Below are positions 36,841 through 45,060 of a DNA stretch of 64,000 nucleotides, one piece after another (the stretch's first letter is position 1; each line of letters starts with the position of its first letter). The translations under genes and the position numbers were made by a program. This DNA is from Paraburkholderia sejongensis. Its GTDB lineage: Bacteria > Pseudomonadota > Gammaproteobacteria > Burkholderiales > Burkholderiaceae. Below the pieces are notes generated by a model. It was not told where the DNA came from. It did no database searches and saw only the letters and a program-made list of their open reading frames with translations. The stretch is from positions 682,001 through 746,000 of the forward strand of contig NZ_JAJITD010000001.1 of assembly GCF_020880815.1 (NCBI RefSeq), written 5' to 3'.

Positions 36841-38001
36841 CTATTCGTCCCGTGCCGCCGACAGCATGCCGTCGCCGTCGACCTTGAAGCTGAAGCCGCG
36901 CCAGATTACCCGCGACGAGCGGAAGCTGGCGACGAAAATCGCAAACGCGACGAGGTCCCAGACCGGCAGCAGCCACAGGTCGCGGCACCGCTGCCGCAGC
37001 GCGCGATCGGTGCGCCATTTCAGCGCGAGCCGCGCGCCGAACGCGGTGAGCGGCAACGGCCATGCCCACGGCGCGCCGGCCGAGAACGCGAGCGCGAGCA
37101 GCGCAAACGGCAGCGGATGCACGAGCGCGGTGCCGAAGTGACCGAGCGGATTGATCCGGCGAATCGTGCGGCTCCAGCGCAACTCGTGCGCGACCAGTTG
37201 AGCCGCGCGCGTTTCGACGCACGCATGGGCGATCGCGAACGGCGGAATCGCAACCTCCTCGCCGAGCGCCCGCACCGCCTCGCCGATCGCGTAGTCCTCG
37301 GCCAGATGGCGTGCGAACGGCCCGAAGCCGCCGATCCGTTCATAGGTGTCGCGCCGCATCGCGATGGTCTGGCCGAAGCACGGCCGCGCGAGCCCGAACG
37401 CGAGGCCGATCACGACGCCGGGCAGGAACTGGTAGTTGGTGGCGATCGCCGAGAGCCGCGGCCAGAAACCCGGATCGGGCTGGCCGCGATAGGCGCAGGT
37501 GACGAGCCCGACGCCGGGTTTCTGCAACGCGCCGACCACGCACCGCAGATAGTCGGGCGCGACGCTGACGTCGCTATCGGCGAACACCAGCACGTCGTGG
37601 CGCGCGTGCGGCAGCATGTTCAGGATGTTGCTGATCTTGCGATTGGGGCCGTACAGGCGCGCATCGGCGACCACCGTGATATCGGCGCGCGGATGCAGGC
37701 GGCGCAATTGCTCGACCGCCTGCAAGGCCGGGTCGTCCGAATCGTGCACGCCGAACAGGTATTGCACCGGCCCCGGATAGTCCTGCGCGCAGAAGCTCGC
37801 CAGATTGTCGAGCAGCGTCCATTCGGTGCCGTGCAGTGGCTTCACGATCGAGACGGGCGGATAGCTCGCCGGCTCGTCCACGCGTTTGGCGAAGAAACGC
37901 CCGATCAGCGCGCTCGCGAGCACGCTGTAGACGATGCCGATCACAGCTGCCGCCGCGCACGCATAAGCGAGCGTGACGGCGGCCAGATGTGCGGCGTTCA
38001 C
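36841..38001 (-). CDS. GT21 glycosyltransferase, HpnI paralogue
   Basis: A 386-residue membrane glycosyltransferase with the same layout as HpnI: N-terminal helix (about 5-30), VSIVKPLHGTEWTL, DSD in VFADSDVSVA, EDYAIGEAVRALGEE, HELRWSRTIRRIN, then C-terminal helices. The GTG at 38001 overlaps the hpnJ stop by four bases (GTGA), which fixes the start. It is coupled to hpnJ upstream and hpnL downstream, so it probably modifies a hopanoid, or transfers a different sugar from the hpnI at 31730. Confidence 0.88.
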   Translation of the reverse strand: MNAAHLAAVTLAYACAAAAVIGIVYSVLASALIGRFFAKRVDEPASYPPVSIVKPLHGTEWTLLDNLASFCAQDYPGPVQYLFGVHDSDDPALQAVEQLRRLHPRADITVVADARLYGPNRKISNILNMLPHARHDVLVFADSDVSVAPDYLRCVVGALQKPGVGLVTCAYRGQPDPGFWPRLSAIATNYQFLPGVVIGLAFGLARPCFGQTIAMRRDTYERIGGFGPFARHLAEDYAIGEAVRALGEEVAIPPFAIAHACVETRAAQLVAHELRWSRTIRRINPLGHFGTALVHPLPFALLALAFSAGAPWAWPLPLTAFGARLALKWRTDRALRQRCRDLWLLPVWDLVAFAIFVASFRSSRVIWRGFSFKVDGDGMLSAARDE

Positions 38002-39419
38002 GCCTCGTGTGCGCGCAGGAAGCGGAAAAATTCGACGCCTTCGCGCAGACGCCGTTTCATCATGTCCCAACTCGTGAGCATTTCGCGCAGGATTTCCCAG
38101 ATCTTCGACGGCCGGAAATAGAAGCGCTTGTAGAAGTTTTCGAGCTGGTGATACATCTCTTCGCGCGACAGATGCGGATAGCCGATCGCGGCGAGCTGCA
38201 CGCCCTCCTTGCTGACCAGATTGATCACCTTGTTCTCCGCGAGCCAGCCGTTTTCGACCGCCTCGTTATAGAGCCGGGTGCCCGGATACGGCGCCGCGAG
38301 CGACACCTGGATGGTCAGCGGATTGATCTCTTTCGCGTATTCGATGGTCTTGCGGATCGTCTCCTGGGTCTCGCCGGGCAAGCCCAGAATGAAGGTGCCG
38401 TGCACCTTGATGCCGAGCGAGCGGCAGTCTTTCGCGAAGCGCCGCGCGATGTCGGTGCGCAACCCTTTCTTCACGTTCAGCAGAATCTGGTCATCGCCCG
38501 ATTCGTAGCCGACCAGCAGCAGACGCAGGCCGTTGTCCTTCATGATCTTCAGCGTCGAATACGGCACGTTCGCCTTCGCGTTGCACGACCACGTGACGCC
38601 GAGCTTGCCCATCCCGCGGGCGATTTCTTCCGCGCGCGGTTTGAAGTCGGTGAAGGTGTCGTCGTCGAACATGATCTCCTTGACTTCAGGCATGTTGTCG
38701 CGAATCCACTTCACTTCCTCGAGCACGTTCTCGACCGAACGCACGCGGTAGCGATGGCCGCCGACCGTCTGCGGCCACAGGCAGAACGTGCACTTCGAGC
38801 GGCAGCCGCGGCCGGTGTACAGCGACACGTATGGATGCTTCAGATAGCCGTTGAAGTAGTTTTCGATCGTCAGGTCGCGCTTGTAGATCGGTGCGACGAA
38901 CGGCAGCTCGTCCATGTTCTCGAGGATCGGGCGCGCTTCGTTATGCTCGATCGAACCGTCCGGCGCGCGATAGCTCAAGCCCTTGATCTGCGCGAACGGC
39001 ACGCCCTCGGCGACTTCCTTGCAGGTGTAGTCGAATTCCTCGCGGCCGACGAAGTCGATCGCTTCGGTCGCGGTCAGCGAGTTATGCGGATCGACTGCGA
39101 CCTTGGCGCCGACCATGCCGATCAGAATAGACGGCTTGCGCTCTTTCAGATGCTGCGCGAACAGCGCGTCGGTGGGAAACGAGGGGGTGCTGGTGTGAAT
39201 GACGACGAGGTCGTATTGCTGCGCGAGATCGAGCGTCGCTTCGACCGATGCACCGTTCGCGGTGGCATCGAACACGCGGCTGTCGGGAATCAGCGCGGCG
39301 GGCTGGGCGAGCCAGGTGGGATACCAGAACGACTTGACTTCACGTTTAGCCTGGTAGCGCGAACCCGCACCACCATCGAAGCCGTCGAATGACGGGGCCT
39401 GCAAAAAGAGAGTTTTCAT
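37998..39419 (-). CDS. hpnJ: hopanoid radical SAM protein HpnJ
   Basis: A 473-residue B12-binding-domain radical SAM enzyme, needed in Burkholderia to form bacteriohopanetetrol cyclitol ether. The N-terminal about 170 residues are the cobalamin-binding-like domain. The 4Fe-4S cysteines are C206, C210 and C213 in GRGCRSKCTFC, and the conserved FILGLPGET and APYPGTRLY stretches follow. GGAG precedes the ATG. It leads the operon hpnJ, GT21 gene, hpnL. A box and -10 element matching the hpnI promoter lies about 90-122 bases upstream of its start. Confidence 0.95.
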   Translation of the reverse strand: MKTLFLQAPSFDGFDGGAGSRYQAKREVKSFWYPTWLAQPAALIPDSRVFDATANGASVEATLDLAQQYDLVVIHTSTPSFPTDALFAQHLKERKPSILIGMVGAKVAVDPHNSLTATEAIDFVGREEFDYTCKEVAEGVPFAQIKGLSYRAPDGSIEHNEARPILENMDELPFVAPIYKRDLTIENYFNGYLKHPYVSLYTGRGCRSKCTFCLWPQTVGGHRYRVRSVENVLEEVKWIRDNMPEVKEIMFDDDTFTDFKPRAEEIARGMGKLGVTWSCNAKANVPYSTLKIMKDNGLRLLLVGYESGDDQILLNVKKGLRTDIARRFAKDCRSLGIKVHGTFILGLPGETQETIRKTIEYAKEINPLTIQVSLAAPYPGTRLYNEAVENGWLAENKVINLVSKEGVQLAAIGYPHLSREEMYHQLENFYKRFYFRPSKIWEILREMLTSWDMMKRRLREGVEFFRFLRAHEA

Positions 39420-39508
39420 CAGGACTCCAGCAAGCCGGATCGGCGCTTTCAGTTTTTGTCGAAAAACTTTCGGAATCATTGCTGCCCGGACGGGCGCGGA
39501 TGAAGCGG

Positions 39509-39541
39509 ATAGTACGAAACAAAGCTGAAGGAAACCTGAGG
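39509..39541 (-). promoter_or_regulatory. PmrA-box-like promoter of the hpnJ operon
   Basis: The minus strand reads CCTCAG-GTTTC-CTTCAG (39541 to 39525), then 10 bp, then TACTAT (39514 to 39509). The GTTTC-CTTCAG half, the 10-bp gap and the TACTAT are identical to the minus-strand hpnI promoter at 33530-33562. Confidence 0.65.
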
Positions 39542-39699
39542 AATCATACTGCGTTCTCGGCGCAAGCGGCACCGTTACGCGCTTTTGTTTTGCGTCGCGT
39601 ATCGCTGTCGGTATCGCTGTCTTTTTGCTGTGGTAGGAGTTGCGATGCCACGCGGATCGCAGGCGCCGCGACCGCCGTACGGCAGCGGCGCCCCCGGCG

Positions 39700-39903
39700 T
39701 CACACAGGTTTGATATCGGCCGCCTGTTTGCCTTTCGGCCCCTGCTTGATTTCGAAGCTGACCTTCTGGTTTTCCTGCAACGATTTGAAGCCTTCGCTAC
39801 GGATCTCCGAAAAATGGGCGAACAGGTCTTCGCCGCCGTCATCGGGGGTGATGAAGCCGAAGCCTTTCGCGTCGTTGAACCATTTCACTATTCCGGTTGG
39901 CAT
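39700..39903 (-). CDS. cold-shock domain protein (CspA family)
   Basis: A 67-residue single cold-shock-domain RNA/DNA-binding protein, the standard length. RNP1 is KGFGFIT near residues 13-19 and RNP2 is DLFAHFSEI near 26-34. Such proteins melt mRNA structure; whether it is cold-induced cannot be read from sequence. It is monocistronic, convergent with nothing and 280 bases downstream of the hpnJ start region. Confidence 0.95.
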   Translation of the reverse strand: MPTGIVKWFNDAKGFGFITPDDGGEDLFAHFSEIRSEGFKSLQENQKVSFEIKQGPKGKQAADIKPV

Positions 39904-40263
39904 GTCGATGTCCTCTGGATGCGCAAATTGAGCGGTTGATTACATGGTGGCGCGCCGCGTTCAACCGAACGCGCCGGAGCGGCCGGCAGCGGCGCTGAGC
40001 GGCCTCGAGTCAGGCAGCCGCAGCGGCGGGTCCGACGCGTGCGCGATGACGCGGCGCCCGGCCTGACCCGCAAAAAAGCCAGCCCGGTACGGTTGAGCGA
40101 GCAAGCGCCATGCCGTGCTCGCGCGCGCGGGGGACCTCCGGTAGGTTATCCCTTAATCAGATAAGATAGGCGTTATCGGCATTCATTGATGGCCGCGCAG
40201 GTCTGTCGCCTCCAGCTTCGTGACCGCGCGGCCTGTTGTTTTTCCCATTCACAGGAACCCAGC
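39904..40263. other. divergent intergenic region between csp and gabD
   Basis: 360 bases that should hold both promoters and the csp leader. A locally AT-rich stretch at 40145-40190 is a possible gabD promoter, but I could not fix -35/-10 elements. I see no gene. Confidence 0.5.
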
Positions 40264-41709
40264 ATGGCCATCTCGAGCTATACCGATACCCGACTTCTGA
40301 TCAACGGCGAGTGGTGCGACGCCGCCAGCGGGAAGACCCTCGACGTGATCAACCCGGCCACCGGCGAAGCGATCGGCAAGGTCGCGCACGCCGGCATCGC
40401 CGATCTGGACCGTGCGCTCGAAGCCGCGCAACGCGGTTTCGACGCATGGCGCAAAGTGCCGGCCAACGAGCGCGCGACGATCATGCGCAAGGCCGCCGCA
40501 CTGGTGCGCGAACGTGCGGCCGACATCGGCCGCCTGATGACCCAGGAACAGGGCAAGCCGTTCGCCGAAGCGCGCGTCGAGGTGCTGGCCGCGGCCGACA
40601 TCATCGAATGGTTCGCCGACGAAGGCCGTCGTGTGTATGGCCGGATCGTGCCGTCGCGCAACCTCGCCGCGCAATCGCAGGTTCTGAAGGAGCCGATCGG
40701 CCCGGTCGCCGCGTTCACGCCGTGGAACTTCCCGGTCAACCAGGTGGTGCGCAAGCTGTCGGCGTCGCTCGCGTGCGGCTGCTCGTTCCTCGTGAAGGCG
40801 CCGGAAGAAACCCCGGCCTCGCCGGCGGCGCTCCTGCAGGCGTTCGTCGAAGCCGGCGTGCCGGCCGGCACGGTCGGCCTCGTGTTCGGCGACCCGGCTG
40901 AAATCTCCGCGTACCTGATTCCGCATCCGGTGATCCGCAAGGTCACTTTCACCGGCTCGACGCCGGTCGGCAAGCAGCTCGCCGCGCTGGCCGGTTCGCA
41001 CATGAAGCGCGCGACGATGGAACTGGGCGGCCACGCGCCGGTGATCGTCGCGCAAGACGCGGACGTCGCGCTCGCGGTCAAGGCGGCCGGCGCCGCGAAG
41101 TTCCGCAACGCGGGTCAGGTCTGCATTTCGCCGACGCGTTTCCTCGTGCACAACAGCATCCGTGAAGAATTCGCTACCGCGCTGGTCAAGCACGCTGAAA
41201 GCCTGAAGCTCGGCGACGGTCTCGCCGAAGGCACGACGCTCGGGCCGCTCGCCAACGCGCGCCGTTTGAGCGCGATGGCCAAGGTCGTCGACGACGCCCG
41301 CAAGACCGGCGCGAAGATCGCGACCGGCGGCGAGCGCGTCGGCTCGGCCGGCAACTTCTTCGCGCCGACCGTGCTGACCGATGTGCCGCTCGAAGCGGAC
41401 GTGTTCAACAACGAGCCGTTCGGCCCGATCGCCGCGATCCGCGGCTTCGACAAGCTCGAAGAAGCGATCGCGGAAGCGAACCGCCTGCCGTATGGTCTGG
41501 CCGGCTACGCTTACACGAAGTCGTTCGCCAATGTCCACCTGCTGTCGCAGCAGATGGAAGTCGGCATGCTGTGGATTAATCAGCCGGCCACGCCGACCCC
41601 GGAAATGCCGTTCGGCGGCGTGAAGGATTCGGGCTACGGCTCGGAAGGCGGTCCGGAAGCGATGGAAGCGTATCTCGTGACCAAGGCGGTCACGGTGATG
41701 TCCGCTTAA
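40264..41709 (+). CDS. gabD: NAD(P)-dependent succinate-semialdehyde dehydrogenase
   Basis: A 481-residue aldehyde dehydrogenase, the GabD length, that oxidises succinic semialdehyde to succinate in 4-aminobutyrate breakdown. Landmarks are [10 protein letters not shown], the catalytic Glu in MELGGHAP (near residue 256) and the catalytic Cys in [12 protein letters not shown] (near 287). The ATG at 40264 has AGGA upstream. No gabT is adjacent. A strong terminator follows. Some members of this branch prefer other semialdehydes, so substrate is probable rather than certain. Confidence 0.9.
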   Translation: MAISSYTDTRLLINGEWCDAASGKTLDVINPATGEAIGKVAHAGIADLDRALEAAQRGFDAWRKVPANERATIMRKAAALVRERAADIGRLMTQEQGKPFAEARVEVLAAADIIEWFADEGRRVYGRIVPSRNLAAQSQVLKEPIGPVAAFTPWNFPVNQVVRKLSASLACGCSFLVKAPEETPASPAALLQAFVEAGVPAGTVGLVFGDPAEISAYLIPHPVIRKVTFTGSTPVGKQLAALAGSHMKRATMELGGHAPVIVAQDADVALAVKAAGAAKFRNAGQVCISPTRFLVHNSIREEFATALVKHAESLKLGDGLAEGTTLGPLANARRLSAMAKVVDDARKTGAKIATGGERVGSAGNFFAPTVLTDVPLEADVFNNEPFGPIAAIRGFDKLEEAIAEANRLPYGLAGYAYTKSFANVHLLSQQMEVGMLWINQPATPTPEMPFGGVKDSGYGSEGGPEAMEAYLVTKAVTVMSA

Positions 41710-41803
41710 GCAGCCGCATGACGAACGGCGCGACGGTGGCAGAGTGGCCGCTCGCGCCGTTGCAGCGCGCGCCTTGATTGGCGCCTGATTAATCGACCCG
41801 CCG

Positions 41804-41836
41804 GGTCCGTGAGCCCTTCGCTCACGGACCTTTTTT
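41804..41836 (+). terminator. Rho-independent terminator of gabD
   Basis: An 11-bp stem GGTCCGTGAGC / GCTCACGGACC with loop CCTTC is followed by six T. It ends seven bases before the next ATG. Confidence 0.95.
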
Positions 41837-41842
41837 ATTGCC

Positions 41843-42517
41843 ATGAACGATCTTTCTGCTATCTCGATGCAGCCGACTCTGAGCGGCACTAGCGTCGAAC
41901 TCCAGCCGCTGCGTGAAGAGCATGCGCCCGCGCTCGTCGAAGCGGCCGCCGACGGACAGCTGTGGGATATGAAGCTGACCGTGGTCCCGGGCGCCGCGAC
42001 GATCGATGCGTATATCGCCGGCGCGCTCGCCGGCCGCGCGGCCGGCACCGTGATGCCGTTCGTGATCGTGCGGCGTGCGCGGGGGGTGGGCGGTGTCTCA
42101 GGTGATGCCTCAGGTAATGCTTCAGGCAGCGCGCTCGATGATGCCGCCGCCACTGACCGGATCGTCGGCAGCACGCGCTTCTGGAAAATCGATCGCGCGA
42201 ATCGCAAGCTCGAAATCGGTCATACGTGGCTCGCCGCGTCGGCGCAGCGCTCGGCCGTCAATACCGAAGCGAAGTATCTGCTGCTGCGTCACGCGTTCGA
42301 GGTACTGCACTGCGTGCGCGTGCAGTTCACCACCGACGAACTGAACGACAGATCGCGCGCGGCGATTCTGCGCATCGGCGCGAAACAGGAAGGCGTGGTG
42401 AGACACGAGCGGATCATGCCGGACGGCCGCAAGCGCAACTCGGTGCGCTTTAGCATCATCGACGACGAATGGCCTTCGGTGAAGGCAATGCTCGAAGCGA
42501 AGCTCGCCGCGCGTTGA
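41843..42517 (+). CDS. GNAT family N-acetyltransferase (RimJ/RimL-like)
   Basis: A 224-residue acetyltransferase of the RimJ/RimL branch (ATPase-free acetyl-CoA enzymes acting on protein or small-molecule amines). Landmarks are VELQPLREEHAPALVEAA near 19-36, KLEIGHTWL and RVQFTTDELNDRSRAAILRI near 154-173. A low-complexity Gly/Ser/Ala/Asp insert at about residues 82-100, encoded by 12-bp repeats, interrupts the fold between beta strands. The ATG follows the gabD terminator closely, so it needs its own promoter or readthrough. Target unknown. Confidence 0.88.
   Translation: MNDLSAISMQPTLSGTSVELQPLREEHAPALVEAAADGQLWDMKLTVVPGAATIDAYIAGALAGRAAGTVMPFVIVRRARGVGGVSGDASGNASGSALDDAAATDRIVGSTRFWKIDRANRKLEIGHTWLAASAQRSAVNTEAKYLLLRHAFEVLHCVRVQFTTDELNDRSRAAILRIGAKQEGVVRHERIMPDGRKRNSVRFSIIDDEWPSVKAMLEAKLAAR
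42098..42133 (+). repeat. in-frame 12-bp tandem repeat in the GNAT gene
   Basis: Three units, TCAGGTGATGCC, TCAGGTAATGCT and TCAGGCAGCGCG, encode SGDA-SGNA-SGSA. Being multiples of three they can vary without frameshift. Confidence 0.85.
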
Positions 42518-42534
42518 ACGGCGGCTTCAGCGGT

Positions 42535-42665
42535 CCCTGAGCGGCGCACGGAGCACGGCCCCGCAGTGACCCACAAGCGGCGCATCAAGCGGCACACAAG
42601 AGGGTCCACTAAGCGGCACACTAAGCGGCCGTAAGCGGTCCATTCAGCGGCGCCGCGGCAGCAAC
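42535..42665. repeat. degenerate tandem array of about 12-bp AGCGGC units
   Basis: About ten imperfect units of 10-13 bases begin AGCGG, for example AGCGGCGCATCA, AGCGGCACACA, AGCGGCACACTA and AGCGGTCCATTC. The array fills the gap between the GNAT gene and the kdgT terminator and is not part of a convincing gene. Confidence 0.65.
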
Positions 42666-42681
42666 GGCCAGACAAAACAAA

Positions 42682-42709
42682 GCCGGCCCGCGCGTCGACG
42701 CGAGCCGGC
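42682..42709 (-). terminator. terminator-like hairpin after kdgT
   Basis: GCCGGC arms flank an inner CGCG-TCGA-CGCG hairpin. On the minus strand it is followed by TTTGTTTTG, 20 bases past the kdgT stop. Confidence 0.6.
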
Positions 42710-42729
42710 CTCTTCTCTTCTATCCTCGA

Positions 42730-43743
42730 TCAGACGTGCGCGTCCCGCTCATTGAGCGGCGCCTGCGCGGCCGCGAACTCCGCTTTCAGCGCATCGCGCG
42801 CCTGATGGCGGCGCACCCACAACGCGGTCAGGATCGGCACGAGGATCGCGGTCACGAGGCAGGCGGTCGCCACCATCGCGGTCGCGGCCGGCACCAGCGG
42901 CTTGAAGCTCGGAATCATGTCGGCGATGATCGCCGGATTGGCGACCGCCGCGCCCGCCGTCGACGACGCCGCCAGCCCCGCCGCGCCATTGCCGCCGGCA
43001 ATCCAGCGGTCCGCGAAAATCAGCGGAATGCCGGTCACGACGATCACGCCGAGACCCAGCACGATCCCCGGCAGGCCGCTCGTGACGATCACGTTCAGGT
43101 CGATGCCGTTGCCGAGCGCGAAGCCGAAGAACGGAATCAGCGGATGCACGCAGCGGCCGAACAGTTCGCGCAGTTCGCTATCCAGATTGCCGAGCGTGAA
43201 GCCGACCAGAAACGGCAGCACCGCGCCGACGAACAGCCGCGGCTCGAAAAACGCGACGCCGGTCGCGCCGAGAATCAGCATGCTGATCAGCGGCCCCGAT
43301 TCGACTGACATCAGCACGAACGCGCCCGCCTCCTCCTTGGTCCCGTACTGCTGCATCACGGCCGCGTAAAGACCGCCGTTGGTCATGTCCATCGAGGTCG
43401 TGACCGCGAGGATCGAGAGCCCGGCGAACAGGCCGGTCTTGATGCCGTCGACCGGAATGAAGCGCGCGGCGATCAGCGTGACGATCCACGCGACCAGCAT
43501 CTTGGTGACGAGCAGCGTGCCCGATTTGCGCAGCACGGTGCCGGTTGCGCGCAGATCGATCGTCGCGCCCATGCAGAAGAACCACACCGCGAGGATCGGC
43601 ACGGTGCCGGTAATCAGCCCGTTGGTAAACGAGCCGAAGTACTTACCCGCGCCAGGCGCGAACGTATGCACACAGGCGCCGAGCAATAGCGGCACCAGCA
43701 TCAGGCCGCCGGGAATCCGGTCGAGGGCCTTCTTGATCTTCAT
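42730..43743 (-). CDS. kdgT: 2-keto-3-deoxygluconate permease
   Basis: A 337-residue multi-pass inner-membrane transporter of the KdgT family, which imports 2-keto-3-deoxygluconate with protons. The start [20 protein letters not shown] and the stretch [20 protein letters not shown] are family-typical, and about ten hydrophobic helices are visible. AAGGAGG directly upstream decides the ATG at 43743. It is divergent from kduD across a region with two palindromes likely bound by KdgR. Confidence 0.93.
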   Translation of the reverse strand: MKIKKALDRIPGGLMLVPLLLGACVHTFAPGAGKYFGSFTNGLITGTVPILAVWFFCMGATIDLRATGTVLRKSGTLLVTKMLVAWIVTLIAARFIPVDGIKTGLFAGLSILAVTTSMDMTNGGLYAAVMQQYGTKEEAGAFVLMSVESGPLISMLILGATGVAFFEPRLFVGAVLPFLVGFTLGNLDSELRELFGRCVHPLIPFFGFALGNGIDLNVIVTSGLPGIVLGLGVIVVTGIPLIFADRWIAGGNGAAGLAASSTAGAAVANPAIIADMIPSFKPLVPAATAMVATACLVTAILVPILTALWVRRHQARDALKAEFAAAQAPLNERDAHV

Positions 43744-43848
43744 GCCTCCTCCTTGGACTGTCACGTCCCGTTGTCGGGCGCGGGGCCCGCAGTGATGTCC
43801 CGTTGTGCGCCGGGCTCTCCCTGTCCGGCGCAATATAGCACCGTGAAA

Positions 43849-43962
43849 GGAACATCGTTCCGTTTTGTCGATGACGGGCGGGCTATGGTTTACCCGTTAT
43901 CTAACCGTAAGCCATGTGGGTACTGTTCCTGCGCCGAAACATTCGGACCGATGTTCCGAAAT
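43849..43962. promoter_or_regulatory. candidate KdgR operators between kdgT and kduD
   Basis: GGAACATCGTTCC at 43849-43861 is a near-perfect palindrome. The second site, 43941-43962, has TTCGGA (43942-43947) and TCCGAA (43955-43960) arms and on the minus strand repeats the core GGAACATCG. Two sites sharing a core in the divergent gap suit an IclR-family repressor. Confidence 0.55.
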
Positions 43963-44074
43963 GTGAACGCGTGCGTTACAGTCTGGGCACATCGCATCCA
44001 TTCACACCCATTCCCGCCCATCCCAACCACTCGCACCTCGTTCGCACTGCTTTGCACCCGTCCCCGACTACCCG

Positions 44075-44845
44075 ATGAGTTTGAACACCGTGAACACTTT
44101 CGATCTGAGCGGCAAGGTTGCCATCGTCACCGGCAGCAACACCGGGCTCGGCGCCGGCATGGCGGTCGCGCTCGCCGCGGCCGGATGCGACATCGTCGGC
44201 GTGAGCCGCGCGGACCCGGGCGACACCGCCGCGCGCGTGAAGGCCGCCGGCCGCCGCTTCGCCGACGTGCGCGCGGATCTGTCGAGCACCGCGCCGCTCG
44301 ACGACATCGTCGGCGCCGCGCTCGAAGCGTTCGGCCATATCGACGTACTGGTCAACAACGCGGGCATCATCCGCCGCGACGACGCGCTCGAATTGAACGA
44401 AGCCGACTGGGACGCGGTGATGGACGTGAACCTGAAGAGCCTGTTCTTCCTGTCGCAAGCGGTCGCGCGGCAGTTCGTGCGCCAGGGCCGCGGCGGCAAG
44501 ATCATCAACGTCGCATCGATGCTGTCGTTCCAGGGCGGTATCCGGGTCGCGTCGTACACCGCGTCGAAAAGCGGCGTGCTCGGTCTGACGCGCCTGCTCG
44601 CGAACGAATGGGCCGCGCAGCGGATCAACGTGAACGCGATCGCGCCAGGCTATATGGCGACCGCGAACACCGCCCCGTTGCGCGACGACGCGCAGCGCAA
44701 CGACGAAATTCTCGGCCGCATTCCGGCCGGCCGCTGGGGCGTGCCCGGCGATCTGGCCGGGCCGGTGGTTTTTCTCGCGTCGGCGGCATCGGACTACGTG
44801 CACGGGCATACACTGGCAGTGGATGGCGGCTGGCTCGCGCGCTAG
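44075..44845 (+). CDS. kduD: 2-dehydro-3-deoxy-D-gluconate 5-dehydrogenase
   Basis: A 256-residue SDR that interconverts 2,5-diketo-3-deoxygluconate and 2-keto-3-deoxygluconate in pectin/uronate breakdown. The cofactor motif TGSNTGLGAG is near residues 20-29, with NNAGIIRR near 90 and the catalytic YTASKSG. NNAGIIRRDDA and APGYMATANTAPL are typical of KduD. The kdgT and kdgR genes on either side support the call. kduI and kdgK/eda are not in the window. Confidence 0.92.
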   Translation: MSLNTVNTFDLSGKVAIVTGSNTGLGAGMAVALAAAGCDIVGVSRADPGDTAARVKAAGRRFADVRADLSSTAPLDDIVGAALEAFGHIDVLVNNAGIIRRDDALELNEADWDAVMDVNLKSLFFLSQAVARQFVRQGRGGKIINVASMLSFQGGIRVASYTASKSGVLGLTRLLANEWAAQRINVNAIAPGYMATANTAPLRDDAQRNDEILGRIPAGRWGVPGDLAGPVVFLASAASDYVHGHTLAVDGGWLAR

Positions 44846-44855
44846 CCCGCGAACC

Positions 44856-44940
44856 TGCTTTGTGCGCTTGCTTTTGCGCTTGCTTTTGCGCTTGCTTTTG
44901 CGCTTGCTTTTGCGCCTGCTTGTGCGATTGCTTGTGCGCT
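44856..44940. repeat. 12-bp minisatellite between kduD and kdgR
   Basis: Units of TGCTTTTGCGCT start at 44869, 44881, 44893, 44905, 44917 and 44929. The first three are identical, the others carry 1-3 changes, and a 13-base relative is at 44856. It begins 10 bases after the kduD stop. A separate 9-bp array at 45133-45168 lies in the 5' part of kdgR. Confidence 0.92.
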
Positions 44941-45060
44941 TCCCTGCGCGGTTGCCCGAGCAGTTGTTCCAGCAAGCGCCGGCAACGCGCTATGCTCTCG
45001 CCTCCCGCGCCGGCGCTGTCGAGCGAGCGCGCGGTTTGGCACAGACAGGGACTCACGAAG

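Noticed and set aside
40153..40175. CTTAATCAGATAAGAT upstream of gabD as a PmrA-like box
   Set aside because: Only the first hexamer fits; the second at +11 does not match.
44856..44940. CRISPR array or coding repeat
   Set aside because: Units are 12 bp, directly abutting and without spacers, so not CRISPR. The minus-strand Lys/Ala/Gln frame lacks a start signal.
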